From NCBI RefSeq assembly GCF_037040815.1, contig NZ_CP146232.1:3280501-3344500 (forward strand): 64,000 bases of DNA, in the 5' to 3' direction. Of this stretch, positions 1 to 11,270 are shown in pieces. A program made the position numbers and the translations under genes. The notes beneath the pieces were generated by a model, which did not search any database, was not told the origin of the DNA, and saw nothing but the letters and a program-made list of their open reading frames with translations. This stretch comes from Pararoseomonas sp. SCSIO 73927 (GTDB lineage: Bacteria; Pseudomonadota; Alphaproteobacteria; Acetobacterales; Acetobacteraceae). Within the stretch, counting starts at the first letter, position 1. Each line of letters opens with the position of its first letter.

Positions 1-369
1 GTCGCCCACCCGGCCGTGGGATCCGCCCTCCGTCATCCGCCCGATCTCCGCGCGCAGGGCCGTCAGGCGGGCGATCCGGTCGTCGATCTCCGCCAGGTGG
101 GCGCGGGCGATGCCGTCCACCTCCGCGCAGGGCCGCTCCGGCTGGTCGGCCAGGGCGAGGAGCTGGCGGATGGCCTCCACCTCGAAGCCCAGGTCCCGCG
201 CGTGGCGGATGAAGCGCAGGCGCCGCACCGCCTCCTCGCCGTAGAGGCGCCGATTGCTCTCCGTGCGCGGCGCGGCGGGGAGGAGGCCGATCGCCTCGTA
301 GTAGCGGATGGTCGGCACCTTCACCCCTGCCAGCCGGGCCAGCGCCCCGATTGTCCGGTCCCCGTCCAT
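1..369 (-). CDS. MerR-family metal-responsive regulator (3' end off the left edge)
   Basis: DNA-binding transcriptional activator of the MerR family, truncated by the window edge: 123 codons are visible and the C-terminus lies to the left. The N-terminal winged helix-turn-helix is clear (residues 6-40, with the PTIRYYEAIGLL signature at 19-30), followed by the start of the long dimerisation helix. Cys81 sits where ZntR, CadR, PbrR and CueR place the first metal-binding cysteine, so a soft or borderline metal ligand is likely. The rest of the metal loop is not visible, so the metal cannot be assigned from this protein alone. It is divergent from a P1B-2 ATPase, with a MerR-type dyad in the 45 bp between them; the natural reading is a zinc/cadmium/lead sensor controlling that pump. 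Confidence 0.93.
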   Translation of the reverse strand, partial: MDGDRTIGALARLAGVKVPTIRYYEAIGLLPAAPRTESNRRLYGEEAVRRLRFIRHARDLGFEVEAIRQLLALADQPERPCAEVDGIARAHLAEIDDRIARLTALRAEIGRMTEGGSHGRVGD

Positions 370-384
370 GGCCGTCCTTTCCGC

Positions 385-415
385 TTGATCCTCTAGTCGC
401 TGGAGGATGTAGGCA
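385..415 (+). promoter_or_regulatory. MerR-type promoter/operator for the metal ATPase
   Basis: A -35-like TTGATC (385-390) is followed by a dyad with arms ATCCTCTAG (388-396) and CTGGAGGAT (400-408), matching at 8 of 9 positions around a TCG centre. A weak -10-like TAGGCA lies at 410-415, giving a 19-bp spacer. An over-long 19-20 bp spacer overlapped by a dyad is the hallmark of MerR-activated promoters. The predicted transcript start near 421-423 falls downstream of the first ATG of the pump gene (415), which bears on where that gene really starts. Confidence 0.7.
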
Positions 416-444
416 TGGCGGGCAGGATGGAGAAGGCGAGGGCG

Positions 445-2697
445 ATGGCCGGGACCAGCACCCGCTACCGCGTGGACGGGATGGACTGCGCCGGCTGCGC
501 CGCGCGCATCAGCACGGCCGTCAGGCGCGTACCGGGGGTGGAGGAGGTGGATGTCTCCGTCACCGCCGGCACGATGACGGTGCGCCACGCCGACGAGCCA
601 GGACTTCAGGAGGCGGTGCTGCGGCAGGTGGGCGCGCTGGGCGGCTACGCCGCGATACCCCTGCCGCCGCGCAGCCCCGCCACCGCACAGCAGGGCCGCA
701 CCGCGCCTGACCGCAGCCACGATGCGCACGCCCGTGCCGGCCACGCCCATGAACACGGCCACGACCACGGCCACGATCACGACGAGGCTGCGGAGGCCGG
801 CCTGCATGGGCACGCGCACGACCACGGACCCATCGATGGTCCGTGGTGGCGCAATCCGCGCGCCCTGCTGACGATCGCCTGCGGCCTGGCCCTCGTCGCG
901 GCCTGGGTCCTCGGGCGCCTGATTCCGGCGTCGGCGCCCTGGGCCTTCGGTGCGGCCATGCTCGTCGGGCTGGTGCCGGTGGCGCGCCGCGCCCTCGTCT
1001 CCGCGCAGCTGGGCACGCCCTTCTCCATCGAGACGCTGATGGTAATCGCCGCCATCGGCGCCACCCTCATCGGCGCCACGGAGGAGGCGGCCACCGTCGT
1101 CCTCCTCTTCCTCGTCGGCGAGATGTTGGAGGGGATGGCCGCCGGGCGGGCCCGCGCCAGCATCCGGGCGCTCTCCGGCCTCGTGCCCGCCACCGCGCTA
1201 CTGGAGGAGGGCGGGCGGACGCGGGAGGTGCCGGCGGCGGAACTGGCCGTGGGCGCCACGATCCTCGTCCGCCCCGGCGACCGGATCGCGGCCGATGGCG
1301 CGGTTGTGGAGGGCACGAGCGCCGTGGACGAGGCGCCGGTGACGGGCGAGAGCGTGCCGAAGCGCAAATCGCCGGGCGACGCGGTCTTTGCCGGCACGGT
1401 GAACGGGGAAGGGGTCCTCCGCCTGCGCGTGACCGCCGCGGCGGAGGACAACACCATCGCCCGCGTGGTGCGGCTGGTGGAGGAGGCGCAGGAGAGCAAG
1501 GCGCCGACCGAGCGCTTCATCGACCGCTTCTCCCGCTATTACACCCCGGCCGTGCTGGCGCTCGGCGCCCTGGTGGCGGTTCTGCCGCCCCTGGTCCTGG
1601 GCGGTGCCCCGGCGGAGTGGATCTACAAGGGCCTGGCGATCCTGCTGATCGGCTGCCCCTGCGCCCTGGTCATCTCCACCCCCGCCGCCATCGCCGCCGG
1701 CCTCTCCGCGGGCGCGCGGCGCGGGCTGCTGATGAAGGGCGGGGCGGTGCTGGAGGGGCTGGGCCGGATCGACGCGATCGCGCTCGACAAGACCGGCACC
1801 CTGACCGAGGGCCGGCCGCGGGTAACGGACATCCTTCCCGCCGAGGGCGACGCGCGCGCCCTGCTGGCCCGCGCCGCCGCGCTGGAGACGGGTTCCAGCC
1901 ACCCCCTGGCCCTTGCGATCCTGGCGCGGGCCGAGGCGGACGGGCTGGAGATACCCCCCGCGACCGACGCCGCCGCCCGGCCCGGCGAGGGCGTGGCGGG
2001 CCGGGCGGGCGGGCAGGCCCTGTTCCTCGGCGCGCCCGCTTCCGCGACCGCCGGCGACGCCGTCCCGCCGGATTGGGCGCCGCGGATCGAGGCGCTGCAC
2101 CTGGAGGGCAAGTCCGTATCCGCCCTGCTCGCCGACGGGCGTTTCCAGGGCGTGATCGCCCTGCGGGACGAGCCCCGCGCCGATGCGAGGGCCGGGCTGG
2201 ACGCGCTGAAGGCCCTCGGCGTCGCGCCGGTGATGCTGACGGGCGACAACCCCCGCGCCGCCGGGGCGATCGGTGCCTCCCTCGGCCTGCCCGTGCGCGC
2301 GGGGCTGTTGCCGGAGGACAAGCAGCGCATCGTCCGCGCCATGCAGGCCGAGGGGAAGCGCGTGGCGAAGGTGGGGGACGGCATCAACGACGCCCCCGCC
2401 CTGGCCGCCGCCGATATCGGCATCGCCATGGGCGGCGGCACGGACGTGGCGCTGGAGACGGCGGACGCTGCGGTGCTGCACGGGCGAGTGGCGGACCTGC
2501 CGCGCATGGTCGCGCTCTCCCGCGCCGCCATGGCGAACATCCATCAGAACATCGCCATCGCCCTCGGGCTGAAGGCGGTGTTCCTCGTGACCACCCTGGC
2601 CGGCGTCACCGGCCTCTGGCCCGCCATCCTCGCGGATACGGGGGCGACGGTGCTCGTGACGGCGAACGCGATGCGGCTGCTGGCTTGGCGGGGATAG
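445..2697 (+). CDS. zntA: Zn/Cd/Pb-exporting P1B-2 ATPase (ZntA/CadA type)
   Basis: Inner-membrane ATPase that exports divalent soft-metal ions. Numbered from the upstream ATG at 415, it has one HMA metal-binding domain with GMDCAGC at 22-28, a His/Asp-rich linker around 100-140, the transmembrane CPC ion site at 414-416, the phosphorylation motif DKTGTLT with Asp458, an HP motif and the hinge GDGIND at 654-659. The last two membrane helices carry a Lys and a DTG motif, the pair typical of the Zn/Cd/Pb subgroup rather than copper pumps. I choose ATG 445 because the divergent MerR promoter would start transcription after 415; the HMA domain is intact either way. ATG 415 and 427 are alternatives. 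The His-rich linker may help gather zinc. Confidence 0.93.
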   Translation: MAGTSTRYRVDGMDCAGCAARISTAVRRVPGVEEVDVSVTAGTMTVRHADEPGLQEAVLRQVGALGGYAAIPLPPRSPATAQQGRTAPDRSHDAHARAGHAHEHGHDHGHDHDEAAEAGLHGHAHDHGPIDGPWWRNPRALLTIACGLALVAAWVLGRLIPASAPWAFGAAMLVGLVPVARRALVSAQLGTPFSIETLMVIAAIGATLIGATEEAATVVLLFLVGEMLEGMAAGRARASIRALSGLVPATALLEEGGRTREVPAAELAVGATILVRPGDRIAADGAVVEGTSAVDEAPVTGESVPKRKSPGDAVFAGTVNGEGVLRLRVTAAAEDNTIARVVRLVEEAQESKAPTERFIDRFSRYYTPAVLALGALVAVLPPLVLGGAPAEWIYKGLAILLIGCPCALVISTPAAIAAGLSAGARRGLLMKGGAVLEGLGRIDAIALDKTGTLTEGRPRVTDILPAEGDARALLARAAALETGSSHPLALAILARAEADGLEIPPATDAAARPGEGVAGRAGGQALFLGAPASATAGDAVPPDWAPRIEALHLEGKSVSALLADGRFQGVIALRDEPRADARAGLDALKALGVAPVMLTGDNPRAAGAIGASLGLPVRAGLLPEDKQRIVRAMQAEGKRVAKVGDGINDAPALAAADIGIAMGGGTDVALETADAAVLHGRVADLPRMVALSRAAMANIHQNIAIALGLKAVFLVTTLAGVTGLWPAILADTGATVLVTANAMRLLAWRG

Positions 2698-2700
2698 GCC

Positions 2701-3894
2701 TCAGCGCCGCGGCGCCGCCCCCCGGTCCATCAGCATCGCCGCGACCGCCTGGCGGATGGGGGAGAGCGCGCCGCCGATCCGCAGCACCGCGTGGCGCGCC
2801 AGCCGCGACGGCAGGTCCTCCCGCGAGTAGAGGGCGGCGATGGCGTTGGTCGCGGCGTAGAGCGGCCCGGTGGCCAGCCGGTGCGCCGCCTCGAAGCGCC
2901 GGAGGATGGCGGGGGCGCCGATGTCCTCGCCCCGCCGCCGCGCCTCCGCCACCGCGTCCGCCAGCGTCTCCGCCCCGCGCAGGCCGAGGTTGAAGCCGTG
3001 CGCGGTGATGGGGAGCATTCCCACGGCGGCGTCCCCCGCCAGGGCGAAGCGGGGCGCGGCGAAGCGGCGGGCGTAGGTCGCGGCCAGTGGGTAGCTGTGC
3101 CGCGTGCCGGCCAGCCGGACCGGGCCGAGCCCGCGCCGGCGAAGGGCGCGCATCACCTCCGCCTCGAAGGCCGGCGGGGGCAGCTCCATCAGCCGGGCGA
3201 TCTCCTCCGGCGCGCGGGTCAGCACGAGGGAGGAGGCGCCCCCGTTCAGCGGCAGCAGCGCGACGGTCTGGCCGTAGTCGAACCACTCCGTCGCGACATG
3301 CCCGTGCGGCGCGGCGTGCTCCACCCGGCAGACGAGCATGGAGCGCCCGAAATCCCGGACCGAGGCGGTGATGCCCATCTGCTCCCGCGCCTGGGAGAAG
3401 CGCGTATCGGCCGCCACGGCCAGCGGCGCCCGCAGGACCTCTCCGCCCCGCAGGCGCAGCTCGGCGGACGCGGCACCGGTCGCCACGCGCTCCACCGCGG
3501 TGCCGGTGCGCAGGTCGATGGCCGGAACGGAACGCGCCACGCCGTGCAGGGCCCGCCGGATCAGGTGGTTTGAGACGAGAAAGCCCAGCGCCTCCGCCCC
3601 GCCGGGGGCCCCGCCCGTGTCGAAGGTGAGCGCGAAGGGGTCGGTCCCGTTCAGGACCCGTGCCTGGCGCAGGGGCGAGACGGATTCGGCGGGGATCAGG
3701 TCCCAGGCGCCGATCCTCTCCAGCAGGGCGCGGGAGTGGTGGGTGAGGGCGATCTCCCGCCCGTCGTAGGCCGGGTCCGCCAGCGCCGCCTCGGGCTGGC
3801 GCTCTACCAGCACGGTGGAGAGCCCCTCCCGCGCCAGGAGCACCGCCAGGGCCAGCCCGACCGGACCCGCACCGATGATCGCCACGTCGTGCAA
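2701..3894 (-). CDS. UbiH/UbiF/UbiM-type FAD-dependent ubiquinone hydroxylase
   Basis: Flavoprotein monooxygenase of the UbiH/COQ6 superfamily, 397 aa (usual about 400), expected to hydroxylate the ring of a ubiquinone precursor at the membrane. Residues 4-33 form the FAD Rossmann motif (GAGPVGLAL), and the C-terminal FAD motif reads [19 protein letters not shown]. Most UbiH/F/I proteins have a GDAAHxxxPxxGQG version; the V and AHG variants recall the UbiM branch, but I cannot settle the subgroup by eye. The start codon is TTG with AAGGAG eight bases upstream, and the Rossmann fold begins immediately, so no other start fits. The gene is divergent from glyQ and convergent with the metal ATPase, with only three bases between the two stops. 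Confidence 0.88.
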   Translation of the reverse strand: MHDVAIIGAGPVGLALAVLLAREGLSTVLVERQPEAALADPAYDGREIALTHHSRALLERIGAWDLIPAESVSPLRQARVLNGTDPFALTFDTGGAPGGAEALGFLVSNHLIRRALHGVARSVPAIDLRTGTAVERVATGAASAELRLRGGEVLRAPLAVAADTRFSQAREQMGITASVRDFGRSMLVCRVEHAAPHGHVATEWFDYGQTVALLPLNGGASSLVLTRAPEEIARLMELPPPAFEAEVMRALRRRGLGPVRLAGTRHSYPLAATYARRFAAPRFALAGDAAVGMLPITAHGFNLGLRGAETLADAVAEARRRGEDIGAPAILRRFEAAHRLATGPLYAATNAIAALYSREDLPSRLARHAVLRIGGALSPIRQAVAAMLMDRGAAPRR

Positions 3895-4002
3895 TGGGGT
3901 TGCTCCTTCACGCCTGCCCGATCTCCGGGCAGGTCCCGCAATTTGGGGCGGAGCCGCCCGGGGGCAATGCGGCAGCCCCGCGCGGCGGGCCGAGAGGCTT
4001 CC

Positions 4003-4032
4003 TTGCGGGCTTTCCGGGGCGGGCCGTATACC
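4003..4032 (+). promoter_or_regulatory. Probable glyQ promoter giving a leaderless or near-leaderless mRNA
   Basis: TTGCGG (4003-4008) and TATACC (4027-4032) are separated by 18 bp. Position +1 would fall at about 4039-4041, on or next to the glyQ ATG at 4041. No Shine-Dalgarno sequence is visible before that ATG, which agrees with a leaderless transcript. Position and spacing are seen; activity is inferred. Confidence 0.5.
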
Positions 4033-4040
4033 GGCGCGCC

Positions 4041-4940
4041 ATGGCCGATCATACGCTGTCCAACCAGCCGCCCGTGGGGCAGACCACGCCCCTGCCGTTC
4101 CAGGACATGATCCTGGCGCTCCACGCCTTCTGGTCGAAGCAGGGCTGCGCCATCCTGCAGCCCTACGACCTGGAGATGGGGGCGGGCACCTTCCACCCCG
4201 CCACCACCCTGCGGGCCCTGGGGCCGAAGCCCTGGCGGGCGGCCTACGTGCAGCCGAGCCGCCGCCCCACGGATGGCCGCTACGGCAACAACCCGAACCG
4301 CCTGGGCGCCTACTACCAGTACCAGGTGATCCTGAAGCCGAGCCCGCCCGACCCGCAATCCCTCCTCATCGAGAGCTACCGGGCCATCGGCATCGACCCC
4401 ATGCTGCACGACATCCGCTTCGTGGAGGATGACTGGGAGAGCCCGACCCTCGGCGCCTGGGGGCTGGGCTGGGAGGTGTGGTGCGACGGGATGGAGGTGA
4501 CGCAGTTCACCTACTTCCAGCAGGTTGGCGGCATCCCCTGCGCCGTCCCTTCCTGCGAGCTGACCTACGGGCTGGAGCGCCTAGCCATGTACATCCAGGG
4601 CGTGGAGAACGTGTACGACCTGGCCTTCAACTCGGCCGGCCTGACCTATGGCGACGTGTTCCTGCGGAACGAGCGGGAGTTCTCCGCCTATTCCTTCGAG
4701 CGCGCCGATGTCCCCGTGCTGTTCCGCCATTTCGCGGAGGCGGAGGCCGAGTGCAACGCGCTCTGCGACGCGGAGCTGCCGCTGCCGGCCTACGACCAGT
4801 GCATCAAGGCCAGCCACACCTTCAACCTGCTCGACGCGCGCGGCGCGATCAGCGTGACGGAACGCGCCTCCTACATCGGCCGTGTCCGCGCGCTGGCGAA
4901 GCGGTGCTGCGAAGGTTGGCTCGCCGGGGAGACGGTGTGA
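4041..4940 (+). CDS. glyQ: Glycyl-tRNA synthetase alpha subunit
   Basis: Catalytic alpha subunit of the bacterial alpha2-beta2 glycyl-tRNA synthetase, which charges tRNA-Gly in the cytoplasm. At 299 aa it has the normal family length. It opens with the conserved [13 protein letters not shown] block and contains the family signatures [17 protein letters not shown], the [21 protein letters not shown] segment (here GNNP), and [10 protein letters not shown]. The reading frame extends upstream to 3894, but that extension is arginine/glycine-rich and unlike the family, so ATG 4041 is chosen. Its stop overlaps the ATG of glyS (TGATG), indicating translational coupling so that both subunits are made in equal amounts. 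Confidence 0.97.
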   Translation: MADHTLSNQPPVGQTTPLPFQDMILALHAFWSKQGCAILQPYDLEMGAGTFHPATTLRALGPKPWRAAYVQPSRRPTDGRYGNNPNRLGAYYQYQVILKPSPPDPQSLLIESYRAIGIDPMLHDIRFVEDDWESPTLGAWGLGWEVWCDGMEVTQFTYFQQVGGIPCAVPSCELTYGLERLAMYIQGVENVYDLAFNSAGLTYGDVFLRNEREFSAYSFERADVPVLFRHFAEAEAECNALCDAELPLPAYDQCIKASHTFNLLDARGAISVTERASYIGRVRALAKRCCEGWLAGETV

Positions 4941-7177
4941 TGCCCGAGCTCCTTCTCGAGATCCTCTCCGAGGAAATTCCCGCCCGCATGCAGGCCCGCG
5001 CCGCGGAGGACCTGGCGCGGCTGACCGCCGAGGCGCTGAAGCCCGCCGGGCTGGCGCTGGAGGGGGCGCGCACGCTGTATGGCCCGCGCCGCATTGCCCT
5101 GATCGCGGAGATGCCGGCGGCGACCCCCGCGACCGAGCGCGAGGAGAAGGGCCCCCGCCTGGGCGCGCCGGAGCAGGCGCTGGGGGGCTTCGCCCGCAAG
5201 TTCTCCCTGCCGGATGCGGCGGTGGCGGCGATGCGGGCGGCCACGGGCGCCTCCGACGCGCCGGTCTATGAGGGGGAGGGGCTCACGATCCTGGCCCGGC
5301 CGGAGAAGTCCGGCGCCTCCTTCCTGCTGCGCCTCGCCAACCCCGCCCGTTCCAGCGCGGAGGTGCTGGCCGAGGCCATCCCCGCCCTGATCCGCCGCTT
5401 TCCCTGGCCGAAGTCGATGCGCTGGGGCACCTCGGACCTGATCTGGGTGCGCCCGATGCAGCGCATCCTCTGCCTGCTGGACGGGAAGGTGGTTCCCTTC
5501 AGGCTGGGCGATGGCGCGGACGACGCGCACGGCCTGCACTCCGCCGACGTCACCGAGGGCCACCGCATCCAGTCGCCCGGCGCCTTCGCCGTGGCGTCCG
5601 CCGCCGAGTACGAGGCCGGGCTGCGCGAGCGCTCCGTGATCCCCGACGCCGCGGAGCGCGAGCGGATGATCGAGGAGGGCATCACGGCCCTTGCCGCCGC
5701 CGAGGGGCTTGAGGTGGTGCCGGACCGCGGCCTGCTGGCCGAGGTGGCGGGGCTGGTGGAGTGGCCCGTGCCGCTGCTGGGCCGGATCGACGACGCCTTC
5801 ATGGACCTGCCGCCCGAGCTGATGCGGACGACCATGCGGGTGAACCAGCGCTACTTCGCGTTGCGCAAGCCGAACGGCGAGGCCGCCGCCCGCTTCGCGC
5901 TGGTGGCCAACATCGACGCGACGGACGGCGGCGCGGCGATCGTGGGCGGGAACGAGCGCGTTCTGCGCGCCCGCCTCTCCGACGCGCGCTTCTTCTGGGA
6001 CCTGGACCGCAAGGGGAACCTGGAGGCCTTCCTGCCGAAGCTCGATTCCGTGGTGTTCCACGCCAAGCTCGGCACGCAGGGCGACCGCGTGCGGCGGCTG
6101 GAGCGGCTGGCACGTCACCTCGCGCCGATGGTGGGGTCGGAGTCGGACCTGGCCGGGCGCGCCGCGCGGCTGGCGAAGGCGGACCTCGCCTCCGGCATGG
6201 TGGGCGAATTCCCGGAGCTGCAGGGCGTGATGGGCCGCTACTACGCCCTGCACGCCGGCGAAGATTCCCGCGTGGCGGAGGCGGTGGGCGCGCATTACCG
6301 GCCTCTCGGCCCGGGCGACGCCGTTCCCTCCGAGCCCACCGCCATCGCCGTGGCGCTGGCGGACAAGCTGGACCAGCTCGCCGGCTTCTTCGCGGCGGAT
6401 GAGCGCCCGACCGGCTCCGGCGATCCCTACGCGCTGCGCCGCGCCGCCCTCGGCGTCATCCGCATCATCCGCGAGAACGGGCTGCGCCTGCCGCTGGCGG
6501 ACGCGCTGGCGGAGGCCTTCTTCGGCTATCCCATGGCCCAGGGCAGCACCGCGACGCCGGAGTTCGGCATGGCCGTGGCGGCGGAGCGGATGAACGCCGG
6601 CTGGAAGCCGCCCGCCGATCCGGCCCACCCGCCGATGGTGGCCGCCTTCGCCCAGGGGGTGATCGAGTTCCTGGCGGAGCGCCTGCGCGTGCAGATGCGG
6701 GCGGAGGGGCTGCGTCACGATCTCGTGGCCGCCGCCTTCGGCACCTCCGGCGACGACGACCTGAACCGGCTGCTGGCCCGCGCCGACGCGCTGCGCGACT
6801 TCCTCTCCACCGAGGCGGGGACGGACCTCGTGGCCGCCTATCGTCGCGCGGCCAACATCCTGCGGATCGAGGAGAAGAAGGACGGCCGCGCCTACGCGCC
6901 CGCCATCGATCCCGGGCTGCTGCGGGCACCGGAGGAGATGGCCCTGGCCGCCGCGCTGGAGGCGGCCCGCCCGGCGGTGGGCGCCGCCCTGTCGCGGGAG
7001 GATTTCGCGGGCGCCATGACGGCGCTGGCCCCCCTCCGCGCGCCCGTGGACGCCTTCTTCGACCGGGTCACCGTCAATGACCCGGATCGCTCGCAGCGCG
7101 CGAATCGGCTAGGCTTGCTGGCGCTGCTGCGCGCGGCCATGGACGAAGTGGCGGACATCGCCCGCATCGAAGGCTGA
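4940..7177 (+). CDS. glyS: Glycyl-tRNA synthetase beta subunit
   Basis: Beta subunit of heterotetrameric GlyRS, needed for tRNA binding and for activity of the alpha subunit. It is 745 aa, slightly longer than the E. coli protein (689 aa). Family landmarks are the N-terminal LLLEILSEEIPARM, the FPWPKSMRW block, the TTMRVNQRYFALR segment, the ARFFWDLDRK segment and the C-terminal anticodon-binding-like region ending near FDRVTVND. Its ATG overlaps the glyQ stop codon. The ppdK gene follows 11 bp downstream, so all three genes may be one transcription unit. Confidence 0.97.
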   Translation: MPELLLEILSEEIPARMQARAAEDLARLTAEALKPAGLALEGARTLYGPRRIALIAEMPAATPATEREEKGPRLGAPEQALGGFARKFSLPDAAVAAMRAATGASDAPVYEGEGLTILARPEKSGASFLLRLANPARSSAEVLAEAIPALIRRFPWPKSMRWGTSDLIWVRPMQRILCLLDGKVVPFRLGDGADDAHGLHSADVTEGHRIQSPGAFAVASAAEYEAGLRERSVIPDAAERERMIEEGITALAAAEGLEVVPDRGLLAEVAGLVEWPVPLLGRIDDAFMDLPPELMRTTMRVNQRYFALRKPNGEAAARFALVANIDATDGGAAIVGGNERVLRARLSDARFFWDLDRKGNLEAFLPKLDSVVFHAKLGTQGDRVRRLERLARHLAPMVGSESDLAGRAARLAKADLASGMVGEFPELQGVMGRYYALHAGEDSRVAEAVGAHYRPLGPGDAVPSEPTAIAVALADKLDQLAGFFAADERPTGSGDPYALRRAALGVIRIIRENGLRLPLADALAEAFFGYPMAQGSTATPEFGMAVAAERMNAGWKPPADPAHPPMVAAFAQGVIEFLAERLRVQMRAEGLRHDLVAAAFGTSGDDDLNRLLARADALRDFLSTEAGTDLVAAYRRAANILRIEEKKDGRAYAPAIDPGLLRAPEEMALAAALEAARPAVGAALSREDFAGAMTALAPLRAPVDAFFDRVTVNDPDRSQRANRLGLLALLRAAMDEVADIARIEG

Positions 7178-7188
7178 GGAATCAGGTC

Positions 7189-9867
<2,679 letters not shown>

Positions 9868-9873
9868 AGCCGC

Positions 9874-9899
9874 CGGCGCGGGGCCGCAACCCCGCGCCG
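9874..9899 (+). terminator. GC-rich hairpin after ppdK
   Basis: A perfect 10-bp stem, CGGCGCGGGG (9874-9883) and CCCCGCGCCG (9890-9899), encloses a 6-base loop seven bases after the ppdK stop. No T-run follows, so it may be a weak terminator or an RNA 3'-end stabiliser between ppdK and the next small gene. Confidence 0.4.
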
Positions 9900-9940
9900 A
9901 GGCCGCTCGTTCCCCTCTCCCCAGGGGTTTGGAGGCGGCG

Positions 9941-10423
9941 ATGCGCGCGACGGCGATGATGGTGGCCCTTGCCCTTGCGGCCTCTCCGGCGGCCTTGTCG
10001 GCGCAGACCTTGGGCCAGTCCGGCCCGATCAGCGGCGCCCCGGCCGGCGATTCCACCCCCGCGCCCGACCTGCCCACCTATGGCCGACAGTTGCAGGCCG
10101 TGCTGGAGAAGCTCCGCAGCGCCGCCGAGCGGCCGGATACGAGGAGCGCGACCGAGGGCGGGAGCAGCGAGCGCGTTGCCCGCCAGGAGGTGCTGCGCAC
10201 CATGCAGGAGGCGGTGGGCGTGGTGCGGACGGCGCCCGCCGATTACCGCAACCAGCCGGAGTACGAGGAGGCGGAGCGGCGGGTCCGCACCATCACCCAG
10301 CGCGTGCAGGGGCAGCACGAGCCCGCCGACCTCAACAAGCCCGCGCAGGACATTATCCACGCGATTGAGGCCCTGCAGGCGAAGGTTGCCGCGGCAGGGG
10401 CCGCCGGCTCCCCCCGCGGCTGA
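9941..10423 (+). CDS. Small exported protein of unknown function
   Basis: I do not recognise this 160-aa protein. It begins with a clear Sec signal peptide (hydrophobic stretch about 6-20, likely cleaved after ALSA), followed by a Pro/Gly-rich linker and a charged, Ala/Glu/Arg-rich helical region from about 45 to 150. That region looks like two or three long helices, possibly a coiled coil, in the periplasm. There are no cysteines or evident catalytic motifs. ATG 9941 is supported by GGAGG ten bases upstream and by the signal peptide placement. It converges on xth with nine bases between the stops. Confidence 0.78.
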   Translation: MRATAMMVALALAASPAALSAQTLGQSGPISGAPAGDSTPAPDLPTYGRQLQAVLEKLRSAAERPDTRSATEGGSSERVARQEVLRTMQEAVGVVRTAPADYRNQPEYEEAERRVRTITQRVQGQHEPADLNKPAQDIIHAIEALQAKVAAAGAAGSPRG

Positions 10424-10432
10424 GGCGCCGCC

Positions 10433-11263
10433 CTAGGGGGCGATCTCCATCAGCACGGGGACGTGGTCGCTCGCCTTCTCCCAGTCGCGCGCGTCCTTCA
10501 GCACCGCGTGCCGCCGCAGCCCGCCAGCCAGGTCCTGGCTGACCCAGATGTGGTCCAGCCGCCGGCCCCGGTCCGCGGCGCGCCAGTCCTTCGCGCGGTA
10601 GGACCACCACGTGTAGAGCTTCTGGTCCGCCGGAACGAAATGGCGCAGCGCGTCGTACCAGTCCCCGGCCGCGATCCAGCGGCCCATGGCCTCCACCTCC
10701 ACCGGCGTATGGGAAACGACGTCGACGAGCTGCTTGTGACTCCACACGTCGTGCTCCATCGGGGCGATGTTGAGATCGCCCACCAGCACGGAGCGGCGGG
10801 CGGGGCCGCGCGCGGCGGTCCAGGCCGTGACCTCCGCCAGGAAGTCCAGCTTGTGCGCGAACTTGGGATTGGCCTCCCGGTCCGGCACGTCGCCGCCGGC
10901 GGGCACGTAGAAGTTGTGCACCTCCAACGGCCCGCCCGGCAGGTCCACGGCGACGCCGAGGTGCCGGCAGTCGCCCTTGCCGCACCAGTCCTGCCAGTCC
11001 GGGATGCGGGTGAGGGGATGGCGGGAGAGGACGGCGACGCCGTTGTAGCCCTTCATCCCCGTGATGATGCGGTGGGCGAAGCCCAGCGCCTCCGCCGCCT
11101 CGTGCGGGAAGTGCTCGTCCGGGGTCTTCGTCTCCTGCAGGCACAGGATGTCCGGGTCGAGCTCCTCCACCAGCCGCCGCATCAGCGGCGCGCGCAGGCG
11201 GACGGAGTTGATGTTCCAGGTGGCCACGCGCAGGGGCGTGGCCACCGCGGCCGGTACGGTCAC
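10433..11263 (-). CDS. xth: Exodeoxyribonuclease III (AP endonuclease)
   Basis: DNA repair nuclease of the ExoIII/EEP family that cleaves 5' to abasic sites and degrades 3' ends. At 276 aa it is close to the 268 aa of E. coli XthA. Visible motifs are VATWNINSVRLR at the start, the metal-binding LQETKT, YNGVAVLSR, the VGDLNIAP segment and the C-terminal RLDHIWVS and SDHVPV with the catalytic histidine. The start codon is GTG, with the stop of the upstream FAH-fold gene seven bases away, so the two genes are probably co-transcribed. A weak ribosome-binding site precedes this GTG; initiation a few residues later is possible. Confidence 0.95.
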   Translation of the reverse strand: MTVPAAVATPLRVATWNINSVRLRAPLMRRLVEELDPDILCLQETKTPDEHFPHEAAEALGFAHRIITGMKGYNGVAVLSRHPLTRIPDWQDWCGKGDCRHLGVAVDLPGGPLEVHNFYVPAGGDVPDREANPKFAHKLDFLAEVTAWTAARGPARRSVLVGDLNIAPMEHDVWSHKQLVDVVSHTPVEVEAMGRWIAAGDWYDALRHFVPADQKLYTWWSYRAKDWRAADRGRRLDHIWVSQDLAGGLRRHAVLKDARDWEKASDHVPVLMEIAP

Positions 11264-11270
11264 GGGGGGA

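Noticed and set aside
843..2993. 716-codon plus-strand frame overlapping the metal ATPase
   Set aside because: Arg/Gly/Pro-rich shadow of the ATPase gene in another frame.
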